Source: Psoroptes ovis (taxonomy: Eukaryota > Arthropoda > Arachnida > Sarcoptiformes > Psoroptidae). Taken from it: a stretch of DNA of 64,000 bases. Position 1 is the first letter of the stretch. Each line of letters begins with the position of its first letter. Made by a program: the position numbers and the translations under genes. Of the stretch, positions 1 to 11,702 are shown in pieces. The notes below the pieces were generated by a model. That model was given only the letters and a program-made list of their open reading frames with translations, was not told the DNA's origin and searched no databases. The stretch covers positions 248,001 to 312,000 of the forward strand of contig PQWQ01000029.1 in the NCBI GenBank assembly GCA_002943765.1, read 5' to 3'.

Positions 1-420
1 TTTCAAATCGTTTCAATCTAAATTGTGGCCAATTAGTCAATCAATTTGATTCATGTGTGTGGAAGTGTTAATATTTTTTTTGTTCTGAATCTGACAATAT
101 ATATTACACAGACACGATTTGTGAATAAGCATAAGTAATACATGCATGTTGCTATTGTATTTTTCGATTGTTTATTTGATGACCAGCCAGCCAGCTACTA
201 ATAAATACAATCATGATCATCACCACAAGATTTGGCCGTATGTGATATTTGAACATTTTGAATCCATATATCTAGATGAATCCATCAAAAAATAATAATC
301 ATGATTTGCATTTGAATATATGGTAGATATTTAAAAGATATGATTCGAAACGATGTAATCGAAGCATATCTTAGATCACTAATGAGCATCAGCCGATGAT
401 GACACCAATCGAAAATATAC

Positions 421-502
421 TAAGTTGTCCGAAAAGTTTATTCTGCTTAATCAATCGAGAGTTGCCACATGAAAATCGGCCAAAACTTTTCGAACAATCT
501 AA
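421..502. mobile_element. mariner-like hairpin MITE 1 (type G)
   Basis: Ends TAAGTTGTCCGAAAAGTTTA and CTTTTCGAACAATCTAA. The inside carries GCTTAATC...GAGTTGCCACATGAAAATCG, which defines type G in this annotation. Confidence 0.85.
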
Positions 503-1648
503 ATACACATAACCCTATAGTAATACATAACCCTTTTAGCTTAATTTGTTTGTTTAATCGTTCAAAACGTTTCCGATTGTTCAAAAATTCAATCAAATTC
601 ATCATTTGAATTTGTAAGCATTCAAAAATCTACGGAAACGTTCCAATTGTTCATTGAATAATTTCAAAAATTCATTCATTTTTTGATGAGCCCGAAATCA
701 TTTGTTTGTTTGTCATTTATGATCATCATCATCATCGAAACATTAATAGACCAACATAGACCAAACCGACCAAATTGAAATATTTTTGTTTGTTTTGTTT
801 GGTTCAAAGATATTTTTCTTAAAAGCATCCCACGTAATTTGTAATTTGTTTTTTGTGTTTTCGATGTAATCAAATTTAATGTTTTTCTGGCCTAACTGAA
901 CGAACGAATCGAATAAATAAATGTCTTAACAAATGTCTGAATGAATGATTTCAAAGAAATCATAACCAAACACGAAACATCAAACAGGTATATTGTTTGT
1001 TTGTTGGTTTGAATAAGGGCGAAGCAAATAGCCTTTGAAAAACCTCGGATGATCGGAATTTTTTCGAAGCCCAAAAAAAGGGCGAATCATTTGAACCCGT
1101 TTGTGTAATTTGAATTAATAATCGTTATGTTTAATCGGTGTATTTTTGTGAATATTACTGAAAATAGAATCATTTATACATCAAATATATACCTCATAGT
1201 CAAGAATCAATTTCGTCATGTCTATCTCGCGTTGTATTCAATTTCAATTTCAAATTTCTAATGAACTTTGATCGATTTCTAAAACAGACAACAGAAGAAA
1301 AACCTTCAAATCTATTGTTGTTGATTGAATAGGTGGTGGACTATATTTTATGCTATTCAAATAATCAATTGAAAAACATTTTCAATGATAATTTATGGTC
1401 AAACATAAACTCTTTCAATATTTTCTTACTCATATTCATTTGCATTCAAAAATATTTGAAAATGATTTGTTCAACATTTTTTTCGCTGCTGTTGATGTGT
1501 ATATGCTAGATTTTAGCATGTAGTTTATGATCTGGATATGGCCAGTATTGAATTTTGAATTAAAATGAAATTTGTATTTCAATTGAAAAAATCAATTTAT
1601 TTGGTGATGAAATACTAACGATGAAATAACTTGAAAAAGGTTTTATTT

Positions 1649-1772
1649 ACAAGGTTTTAAGTTTTAATTCGTAGTTTTAAAATTAATTTTCGTACTTTTA
1701 AATGAAATTTCAAATTGTAAAATTACGAAATTTAATTTTAAAACTACGAATTAAAACTTTAAACAACTCTGT
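1649..1772. mobile_element. AT-palindrome MITE, copy a
   Basis: Palindromic element built of GTTTTAATTCGTAGTTTTAA on one arm and TTAAAACTACGAATTAAAAC on the other. Termini ACAAGG and CTCTGT. Second dispersed family in this window; six copies share the arms. Confidence 0.75.
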
Positions 1773-2818
1773 AAAGTATTCATATAATAATAATAAACAT
1801 ATATGAACGTCAACATCTTGACCGAAATTCGATTGAATTATTATTATTTTTGATTGTTATGTTATTATTATTATTATTATAAATGTAAAGTGATGATTTA
1901 TTACATTTAAACATGCAAAATATTAAAATTAAAATTGAAATTGATATCAATCGATCGATTTATATTCAATAATAAATAAATACATATTAAATTGTTATTA
2001 CATAACCTCTCAGATACACATATGTTTTGATTGAATTCTTTGCGGCCCAACATGCACAATGAATGAATGAATGAATTCAATATTCAATATGCAAAGAACT
2101 TATGCGAATGACATCCATTTATATTGACAATATTTTCCGGATTATTGTTACAAGCAAACTGGACAAAACAACAAGTTGATGTGTTCGGCTGTTGTATTCG
2201 ACTGACTGTCAATGGTAATCGAATACAATCAACATGAATAAATCTAAATCACTTGTCAATCAAATACACGAGTATTTTGATCGGAATTTGTCCAAAATAA
2301 AGGAAAAATGAAGGGCTACAACCTTATCGATCCGATCATATCGTTTGTATTGATTTGTAAAACATCAAGCATACATGAAATCTGGATGAATGACAATTCG
2401 TTATCGCGATTGTTGTTGTTGTCAAAAATGATTATTATTCTTTGATCGATATTGTTTTGATTGTTATCAATGTTTATTGAATTGAATGTTTATGAGGCTA
2501 ATAGGTCATCGAACAAAAATATTTGAGGATATTTGACCAATACGTATTGTTCAATGGCCAATTCGTACTGATATTAACGATTCAAAAGGTGTCTATGGGA
2601 AAACAGATACATCATTCATTCATTCATTAGCAGTGTTTCTTCCTGTTAATCATCATCAATTCGACATCGAAAACAATATACATTTTGGACAAGTAATCGA
2701 AAAAAAAATTGAGTTATCATTAATATTTTATATTTGAAAAAAATATACTTAATCTAATTGTAACAATAGAAATAATAATAATGGAACACAATTTAAACAA
2801 TGGAAAATGTAAATTATT

Positions 2819-2940
2819 ACAGAGTTTTCAAGTTTTTATTCAAAGTTTTAAAGTTTTAATTCGTAGTTTTGAATGAAATTTTAAATAGTAAAATTACGAA
2901 ATTTAATTTTAAAACTACGAATTGAAACTTTAAACCTTGT
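2819..2940. mobile_element. AT-palindrome MITE, copy b
   Basis: Termini ACAGAG and CCTTGT, arms of AATTCGTAGTTTTGAA and AAAACTACGAATTGAAAC. It lies about 1 kb from copy a and is of similar size. Confidence 0.75.
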
Positions 2941-3912
2941 GTTATTAATATTGATTCACATTTACGAGTGAATTATGATCATTATCAGCAAATATATTAA
3001 TATTATTATTATTATTATTCGAATAATGCTTTGATTCATTTATTTTATTTTGTATTTTTTTCTCACAAAAAAATGATTTATCATCATTCTATATAAGCTA
3101 TATTCTATTTTCGGGTCCATTTAGATCCACAGATCCGGTTCAAATGTGACAATTTTTTTTCCGAATGGGTAAGTGAAAGTCTAGAGAAGGTCTATATTTA
3201 TTTATGTGTGTGTGTGCATTAATGGCACTGGCCATAAATCACAATTATTTAATTGTTTATTTTCTTTAAACAGTTTCAACAATTGGACGAAATTTTCGGC
3301 TTAAAAGTGACCATTAAATGGACTGTGAAAACGATTTTTTCCATTTAAAAAGCAATAGAAAAGTATAAGGTGATATAATCAAAGGAGTATTCCGGACAAA
3401 GATCGACAAAGATTGATTTAAGATATGATCCTTCTGATAATAACCGAAGAAATTGCCGATAAGCGAATAGGAAATTTCAATTTTTATTCGAAATTTTTTT
3501 CGTTTATTGTCTCCAACAATACTGGATAGGATGGAAAATAATCGATAAATTCAATGGAATTCTTTGAAATTCTCAGATATTCTCGCCAGAGCATATATAT
3601 GAGCATCATAATGAAGAATATTAACCAATATTTGATGCTAATTTTTAATATGATTCGATGGAAAACATTTAATCGGATTCGATCTCTCTTCCAGAAAAGC
3701 TTTGTTTTTATATGAACAAAATAAAAAAGAACATGACCGCGATTATAAATGATTTCTAAGTGAATAATAATCATTTTTATAAATAATGAACTTAAACATA
3801 TTTTCTCATTTGTTCTAGATAATCTATAAATAGAAAACGAATTTACATTAAAATTTTCAAAATATTTGTGTGCCTTTATGTGGATGAAAATCGATGAGTA
3901 TTTTGAGATTAT

Positions 3913-5421
3913 AGCCTTGGATTTTTTCGATTTTTTCAATTTTTTTTGCCATAGAAAATCAATGGGAAAAATGCCATAGAAAATCAATGGAGAAAATTTT
4001 TCGTTTTTTTTGAAAATTTCCAAAGGCTATAGCCTTAGATTTTTCTCGATTTTTACAAATTTTTTTGCCATAGAAAATCAATGGGAAAAATGCCATAGAA
4101 AATCAATGGAGAAAATTTTTCGTTTTTTTTGAAAATTTCCAAAGGCTATAGCCTTAGATTTTTTCGATTTTTTCAATTTTTTTTTGCCATAGAAAATCAA
4201 TGGGAAAAATGCCATAGAAAATCAATGGAGAAAATTTTTCGTTTTTTTTGAAAATTTCCAAAGGCTATAGCCTTAGATTTTTTCGATTTTTTCAATTTTT
4301 TTTTTGCCATAGAAAATCAATGGGAAAAATGCCATAGAAAATCAATGGAGAAAATTTTTCGTTTTTTTTGAAAATTTCCAAAGGCTATAGCCTTAGATTT
4401 TTCTCGATTTTTACAAATTTTTTTGCCATAGAAAATCAATGGGAAAAATGCCATAGAAAATCAATGGAGAAAATTTTTCGTTTTTTTTGAAAATTTCCAA
4501 AGGCTATAGCCTTAGATTTTTTCGATTTTTTCAATTTTTTTTTGCCATAGAAAATCAATAGGAAAAATGCCATAGAAAATCAATGGAGAAAATTTTTCGT
4601 TTTTTTTGAAAATTTCCAAAGGCTATAGCCTTAGATTTTTTCGATTTTTTCAATTTTTTTTTTTGCCATAGAAAATCAATGGGAAAAATGCCATAGAAAA
4701 TCAATGGAGAAAATTTTTCGTTTTTTTTGAAAATTTCCAAAGGCTATAGCCTTAGATTTTTTCGATTTTTTCAATTTTTTTTTGCCATAGAAAATCAATG
4801 GGAAAAATGCCATAGAAAATCAATGGAGAAAATGCCATAAAAAATCAATGGAGAAAATGCCATAGAAAATCAATGGAGAAAATTTTTCGATTTTTTTGAA
4901 AATTTCCAAAGGCTATAGCCTTAGATTTTTCTCGATTTTTTCAATTTTTTTTTTGCCATAGAAAATCAATGGGAAAAATGCCATAGAAAATCAATGGAGA
5001 AAATTTTTCGTTTTTTTTGAAAATTTCCAAAGGCTATAGCCTTAGATTTTTTCGATTTTTTCAATTTTTTTTTTTTGCCATAGAAAATCAATAGGAAAAA
5101 TGCCATAGAAAATCAATGGAGAAAATTTTTCGTTTTTTTTGAAAATTTCCAAAGGCTATAGCCTTAGATTTTTCTCGATTTTTTTAATTTTTTTTTTTTG
5201 CCATAGAAAATCAATGGGAAAAATGCCATAGAAAATCAATGGAGAAAATTTTTCGTTTTTTTTGAAAATTTCCAAAGGCTATAGCCTTAGATTTTTTCGA
5301 TTTTTTCAATTTTTTTTTTGCCATAGAAAATCAATGGGAAAAATGCCATAGAAAATCAATGGAGAAAATTTTTCGTTTTTTTTTTGAAAATTTCCACGTA
5401 CCATAGCCTAGGATTTTTTCT
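3913..5421. repeat. Tandem satellite, ~120-bp unit, about 11 full copies
   Basis: Head-to-tail units starting (at AAGGCTATAGCC) at 4023, 4142, 4261, 4381, 4500, 4619, 4740, 4909, 5030, 5152 and 5275, with a diverged partial unit at each end. Spacing is 119-123 bp except one of 169 bp, where the inner GCCATAGAAAATCAATGG block (normally twice per unit) is present two more times near 4830-4880. Homogeneous inside and diverged at the edges, as expected for unequal exchange. Open frames across it are by-products of the repeat. Confidence 0.95.
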
Positions 5422-6106
5422 AAGTTTTCGATTTCTCTCAAAATTTCTGTAAAATAATTTGAATAAATGATTTTTTTCACAGAATAAACTGAGGAAATAA
5501 AAAAATAATTAGTTTGATAATGATTGAAAAAAATAATCAATTTCAATTTTCGATATAATCATCGCCTTCGTTTTTTAAATCATCTTTAAGATTATTATTA
5601 TACTCAAGAAATTAATTTCAGAATTTTTACCAATTGTTTCATTGTGGTTAATATTAGCAGAGACAGACCATTAAATCCGCCTTACCTTTAAATCGTAAAG
5701 TAAAGTAATCACATTCACTTATCTGGTTGATTTTTCAACAATCAAAAGCATCCATTGGTTTATTATTATCGCTTCAACTTGTTTTTTTCAAATGATTACT
5801 GACCATATAATTATGTGATTATTATTATTTTTGACAAGTATCATATTCGCTGCCTGAGTTTTTGGGCATTATTTGGTTTCATATCATCATCGTTGTATAT
5901 CCACCAACATTATCCATCGAAAATATTATAAAAAACCTCCAAAAAAACAATGGAATTTTTCAAATAAATGACCAAATGATAATCAGAGAAAATTGGTCAC
6001 TTTTTTTCTCGGTTGATTATCGGGTCAAAATTTTCAAATTTACATTAGAAATGTATGTATGCAAATGTTTTACGGGATTTATTCAAAATTATCAGGGTAA
6101 AAATAG

Positions 6107-6185
6107 TAGGTTGTCCGAAAAGTTTATTCCGCTTAATCAATAGAGTTGCTCATGAAAATCGGCAAGAACTTTCCGGACAACCTGA
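6107..6185. mobile_element. mariner-like hairpin MITE 2 (type G)
   Basis: TAGGTTGTCCGAAAAGTTTA to GGACAACCTGA, with GAGTTGCTCATGAAAATCGG inside. Just beyond the Ctr1 poly(A) signal. Confidence 0.85.
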
Positions 6186-6228
6186 TAAAAGAAAACAATT
6201 CTCAAAATAATAATAATAATATCAAACC

Positions 6229-6234
6229 TTTATT
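6229..6234 (-). terminator. Ctr1 poly(A) signal
   Basis: AATAAA on the minus strand about 140 nt after the Ctr1 stop codon, in the expected place. The nearest hairpin MITE (6107-6185) starts about 44 nt beyond it. Confidence 0.6.
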
Positions 6235-6373
6235 AAACTAAAATTTTTCAAGTTTTTCATGTTTAACATCATAACATCAAAATAATAACAATGTGTTTGT
6301 TCATCACCTCTTCGTACAATATTTGATAATCAAATTTATTCAAAATTCAAATATGCTTATTATTTACCAATTA

Positions 6374-6646
6374 TCAATGGCAATAATCTTCAACATTATG
6401 ATCGGACAGCGTTAGATTGCGTTCGGCCAATACAAAATGACCGACGGCTGCACCAGCAATAATGGCCAAACAAATCCATATGTTAAACAACATAAATGCC
6501 AACATTAAATAATAGGCAAACAGTACTTGTAATGTGTATAGAAATGTTGAATAAATGTTTAACGTTGATAACATTTCATGAATTGATGCAAACAATGGTA
6601 TTGTTGTTGTTGAATTATTATCATGATTACTGTGTTCATTTGAAAT
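6374..6646 (-). CDS. Ctr1: Ctr1 exon 3
   Basis: Residues 232-321 and stop. The acceptor TTTTTGCCAACAG/A follows an 83-nt intron in phase 0. It encodes membrane segments 2 and 3 with MLAFM and GAAVG, and the C-terminal YCH. Confidence 0.94.
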   Translation of the reverse strand: MSNEHSNHDNNSTTTIPLFASIHEMLSTLNIYSTFLYTLQVLFAYYLMLAFMLFNIWICLAIIAGAAVGHFVLAERNLTLSDHNVEDYCH

Positions 6647-7497
6647 CTGTTGGCAAAAAGAGAAATAAATTGATTGATTAGTTAAAAAAATATGTGCAAA
6701 ATACTCATTCATATATACAATGTACATACAATTGGATTGACGCTTGATAAATGGCCACAACTTTGATTGCTTGAGCCACCGGATTCAGTGTCTGCAGCTG
6801 TTTTCGAACACATACCATATGATGGATGGTTGAATTTGGCCATTTTCGATGATGAATTTAATTGTGTTTCTAATTTATCTGATTTCATTTTAACCAAATG
6901 TTCAGCTCGATTATCATCATCTTCTTCACCGTTTTCTTGTTGTGTAGTTGAAATTTGTACACTTAGTCCATTTATTGTTGTATTCAGCGAGGCTATTCTG
7001 TTATGTTGTGCTGGCAACGCATAACGAATCACACGAGCTGAAAATATTCGACGATATGCTTTAAGAATTTCGTAAATAATTGCCATGAAAAAAAAGAATA
7101 TGCATGTCATCAATAATGCTGCGAAATGTGAAGGAGCAAATATTTAGTATTATATTCCACAAAATATTTTAAATAATTCAAATAACCACCTACACAAATT
7201 GGAATCGGCTGACCATTGTTCAAACAATACGATCGGTTCATAACCAAAATGAAAATACATTTTACCCATATGATCCATTGAACCGGTTGTCATCATAGAA
7301 CCATGATGTTGATGAAGATGGTCATGATGACCAAGGCTATGACCACCACCACCATCATCATCATTCGCAAACACATCACCGATAGTAGATAATAAAGGCA
7401 TAGGTGTACTAGTAATTATCATGGTCATTTGATGATGGCCATCATGATGATTTGTATCAACATCAGTGTGATGATGTAGATGATGATCAGTTGACAT
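6374..7497 (-). CDS. Ctr1: High-affinity copper transporter (Ctr1/SLC31), three exons
   Basis: Exons 7497-7194, 7118-6730 and 6646-6374 join in frame to 321 codons. Ctr1 forms a homotrimeric channel importing Cu(I) at the plasma membrane (family knowledge). The extracellular N-terminus is His- and Met-rich (HHLHHH, HHDHLHQHH, GSMMTTGSMDHMGKM) for copper capture and leads into MYFHFGYEPIVLFEQW, the family entry to membrane segment 1 (about 102-120, followed by IYEILKAYRR). The cytosolic loop is long and acidic. Segment 2 carries the selectivity motif MxxxM (Met279 and Met283 in YYLMLAFML). Segment 3 carries GxxxG (Gly296 and Gly300). The protein ends DYCH, like the terminal Cys-His of relatives. 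It is longer than the ~190-residue human protein because of the N-terminus and loop. Confidence 0.95.
6730..7118 (-). CDS. Ctr1: Ctr1 exon 2
   Basis: Residues 102-231. The acceptor is CACATTTCGCAG/C and the donor ATT/GTATGT at 6729. It encodes membrane segment 1 (LLMTCIFFFFMAIIYEILK) and the long cytosolic loop with an acidic NGEEDDDN patch. Confidence 0.92.
7194..7497 (-). CDS. Ctr1: Ctr1 exon 1
   Basis: Residues 1-101 plus one base. ATG at 7497 has A at -3. Donor T/GTAGGT at 7193; the 75-nt intron is phase 1 and T plus CA restores Ser102. An acceptor-like TTTTTTTGGCAG ends at 7537 upstream, so the 5' UTR may begin a new exon at 7536 after a further intron. Confidence 0.92.
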
Positions 7498-10100
7498 GCT
7501 ATAAGCTATAGTCTTTTGTTTTATGAGATGATTTTGCTGCCAAAAAAATTAAATAAATCGAATAAATCAGTTTGATTATCAATCAATCAATTAATCAATC
7601 ATCCTATGGAAACATCCTTTGATTTTATGACTGATTTAAAACAAAAAACTAAAACACATCCTACCATGTGAACATAACGTGTAATAACATGTGTACATCA
7701 CACATAACAACTGTAACTATTAATCAATTCAATGATGAGCCATTGAAAAATGAATAGAAAACATTGATACTAATCAATTTTTGAAAATTCAAAAATTGAT
7801 TCGATTGATTGATCGGAAAACATTAATTCAATGGCTAGGATTTCTGAGTCCATAATTAATATTTTGATAAAGGTATCCAAAGGTCAAATCAAAGGTATTG
7901 GAAAATCGTGACTAGTGAATAGTTGGCAAATTTCTCAGGAATTCACAGAAATTTAATTTGATTTTTGTGAATTTTTGATCATCGTGGTGGCCATCAAATT
8001 TATGGATAGTTTGTTCCATAATTACAGCTATGAAACGAACAAAATCGATTCATATATATCATCCAAAGAATGATTTCCCAAGACTAAAGATTTAGTGTCT
8101 AATGATGATTCACATTAATCAAGTGAAATATCTGATCTGAAGTTATAATTGTTGAAATAATTATAATCAATTTTTAATTCATTCAATCATTCAATTCAAT
8201 ACTGTCATTATTATGTTCAGAATTATTTTCATTTTCTTAGAATTCAATTTCAAATTTTACAAGAAAATAAACCTTGAAATATATCAATTCAAATAAAATG
8301 GAATAATTATATTTCTTAAAGACGTATTTTGATATATTTCGATGTTTTTCTAAAATGATAAATGGAACAATTCAATTAAATATTTTTGAAAATATGATGT
8401 GAGATTATAGATATGTGAGTGAAGCTTTCGAGCTGTGATCATCTTTTGTATTTTGTTATATTTTAAAATGTTCGTTTAGAAATGGACATAGTTGATTTGA
8501 ACACTAGTCATCATCATCAAGAGTGTTCCAATGTCATCATCGAAAAAGTTGTCAAGGTTTCAAGGTTTTTCACACACAAAATATTCAAATATTTCAACAA
8601 ATTATGACACATTGACTAATCGACACAATGTGTGTGTGCGGACAATCACTTGATAGATGCATACAGCACAAACACAAACACAATTTAAATGTGTGTGTGG
8701 ACACAGCTGTTGTTTATTATTGTTTGTTTACACGTATTCACATATGTCTTTGATAAAATCAATCATTTATTATTTCATTTGAATGAATGGAATGTAAGAC
8801 TAACATTGGTGATTTCATTCAATTTTCAATCAATACAATGATATCATCCACATCAAACAATTTTGAACAATTGAAAAATATGAAATATTGATTCGATCGA
8901 AATGATATATTACTTTTTGATATCGTGATACATCAATTATCCTTATTCAAAATAATATGTAAATTTTTCTTGGACTCTTGTTTATGTATATATTACTCGA
9001 ATCACATATTTGAATTTTTGAGAGAGGTTATACATGATTTATATTAAGATTTAGACCTTGTTGTTCAAGTAAAAACAATTGTTTCAATTTATTTTTCAAT
9101 TGTCATATTTGGTTTTATTATTGATTATGCTCGACTATTTTCGGTGCTTTATTTCATATTGTTCTAATGCTATTTTTGGTGATTTCATTTGTCAACACTC
9201 ATTGTTTTTTAGCTGATTAGTCAATTTCAATCTCTGACTGTTTTAATTGTTCAAATGACTGGATTATTCATTTTATTAATGTCTTTAAAGCATTTTGCAA
9301 AATCATTTTTAATCATAAATTACTTCTGACATTTGAGATTTTAGTAATGTTTAATGTTAATTTGTTTAATGTTTTTTTTCTTAGGATGATTTCGCGCTTT
9401 CTTAAAATTTAAAATATTTTAATAAAGTGTTAGATCTGCCATCTATGAGCACAGATTGGAATTATTTTTAAGCAACAAAGCAATATGTTTAAAAATGAAA
9501 ATAAATATTAGGGACATCTTAAACGATGTTTAGATCAAGAATAAAAATAAACCTGACAAGTTCGAGTGATATTGAGTACTTGAATAACTAACATTAAAAT
9601 CAGAATAACTTAGAGGTTATAGGTTTATAAAAAAATTGGCAGTAGAATTTTAGGAATTTAAGAAAACAAATCAATAACTCTAAGAATGATAGATTAAACA
9701 TACCTTTGGAAATTTGATTCAACAGCTGTTAATTCATGAATTAGTGAATCCTTTAGTGATGATAGGTCTCGAAATGGTCCATGGCTTCGGGCAACGATAC
9801 TTTTTCAATGGTCTAAATTTCAAATTTTTCAAAGGTCAAACAATCAAATTGTTGCGTGAATAAATGAATTACAGGAATTTTGAAACAGGGGGTGGAAATA
9901 TTCTTGCGAAATTTCGCTTTTGATTTATTATTGAATTCTTTGAATTTTGATTTAATCGATTCAAGAAAAAAAATGATTAAATTCACAAAAGTAAACAAAA
10001 CATATGATTCAATCAATCAGTTTTTTTGCACAACAAATAAAAATTTCTTACGTGTGGCTGCGGTCACAATTGAAACGTAAATTTTTGTTTTTGCGCACAA

Positions 10101-10162
10101 TCAAAAAAATTGCATGCAACATAAATCAAATAAAAAAATTGCACGTTGCATGCAATTTTTGA
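10101..10162. repeat. inverted repeat, TTGCATGCAA stems
   Basis: TCAAAAAAATTGCATGCAAC and GTTGCATGCAATTTTTGA pair over about 18 bases (two extra A on one side) around a 24-base spacer. Not related to the other families. Confidence 0.8.
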
Positions 10163-10353
10163 TTTCAAATGCTAATGAATTTTAGATTTAAAAATAAATT
10201 TTATTCAAATTTCATTAACGAAAAATTAATGAAATTCACTTTAATTTTTTTTTTGTTTATTCAGTAATAAATCAATTCCAAAAAATATTGATGGTTGTTG
10301 ATGGTTACACAGATATGAATATCTGATGGTAAAAATGGAATTTATTTATTTAA

Positions 10354-10516
10354 ACAGGGTTTAAAGTTTTAATTCGGGATTTTAAAATTAATTTTCGTAG
10401 TTTTGAAATTGAATTTCATAATTTTACAGTTTAAAATTGCATTCAAAACTACGAAATTTAATTTAAAAACTACGAAAATCAATTTCAAAACACTGAATTA
10501 GAACTTTAAATCCTGT
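10354..10516. mobile_element. AT-palindrome MITE, copy c (longest)
   Basis: 163 bp with the best-preserved ends, ACAGGGTTTAAAG and CTTTAAATCCTGT, flanked by TAA on both sides (a possible 3-bp target duplication, though AT-rich flanks make this weak). Confidence 0.8.
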
Positions 10517-11097
10517 TAAATGAAATTATTTAAAATTTATATTTATGAATATATAAAAAATGGAATCATTAATAATTCAATGGTATTATTATTCCACATT
10601 TTATCAATCATACCTCATTTGAACATTTAGGGCTTTGAGGTGCATTTCATTAGAATTAGGTTTTTTTCTATTCGAAAGAATAGATCAATAAATTTCATTG
10701 ATTCATATTTAAATGAATACATAATTTATTCATTTAAATATTTCACATATTTAATCATATTCAGTTCAGTTTTAATCGAAAGATTAATTTCAAATATTTT
10801 CCAACGAATGCGAACCAGTGCAAACACACAATTTGAACCAATTCATCATTCAAATTTTAATTTGTTTTATTTTTTGAATAAGATAAACTGTTTAATATAT
10901 GGTAATAAGATATCTTCATTTCATCTAAATAAATTCGGTAATAATAATTAGAATAATGTAAGTTTATTTTAAGATTAAAATTACTAGAATTTATAATTAG
11001 TATAATTACATTAAATTATATTCCATTTTGTGTGTAGTTAATCAATAATACTCTTTGAATTTAAAATTTTTGTTTTTCAAAAACATTTAAAATCATA

Positions 11098-11178
11098 TTA
11101 GGCTGTCCGAAAAGTTCATTCCGATTAATCAATAGAGTTGCCACATGAAAATCGGCCAAAACTTTTCGGACAATCTAA
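11098..11178. mobile_element. mariner-like hairpin MITE 3 (type G)
   Basis: TTAGGCTGTCCGAAAAGTTC to CGGACAATCTAA, type G inside; upstream of the chemoreceptor pair. Confidence 0.88.
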
Positions 11179-11702
11179 TAATTAATGTGATAATAATTAT
11201 AATTTTGATTAAATTCGATCGAATTTAAGAAGAATTTCTTCATCATAATAATTTGATTTATTATCTCAATTAATGAAAAACAATTCATTGTTTATTGTTG
11301 AAAACTTTGGACGTGTGTACTGTACTGTGTATAAGCTTTAAATGTTGAAATAATAAACAACAACAAAAAAATAAAAGATAATTAAGAAATGTACCGCTAA
11401 TGACAATGCAGATACACTAATTGACTTATTGCAAGCAAGAAAAACATTGCCTCACATTCAAGATTCTGGGCACAGACAATTATGAAAAATAAATTGTGTG
11501 TGTATGTGGTCCTAATAAACACTCATAAATATTTAATAACCGAATTTCGATTATGAATTATCGATTAGTTTGTTCTTTGGTTCGTTAGTTCTTAGAAAGA
11601 ATTTTTTGTTTGGTTTCATTCAGGAATATTTATTTCAAGAATGAACACATACCTCGATCAAAAGTTTTCAATTTCATACAATCATCAAAACATCAAAACA
11701 AT

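Larger units (their letters stand above)
1..3912. other. noncoding stretch
   Basis: AT-rich, with one mariner-like hairpin (421) and two AT-palindrome copies (1649, 2819). No coding region with gene-like composition on either strand. Confidence 0.7.
7538..11097. other. intergenic stretch between Ctr1 and the chemoreceptors
   Basis: AT-rich, many homopolymer runs, one AT-palindrome (10354) and one TTGCATGCAA hairpin (10101). Likely includes the Ctr1 5' end and promoter, which I cannot delimit. Confidence 0.65.

Noticed and set aside
3913..5421. Regular repeats suggesting a CRISPR array
   Set aside because: Units are contiguous and almost identical with no unique spacers, the DNA is eukaryotic and no cas genes are present; it is a satellite.
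3484..5546. Open frames across the satellite
   Set aside because: They read through repeat units (for instance the KKLKKSKKSKA motif recurs in each) and have no gene-like features.
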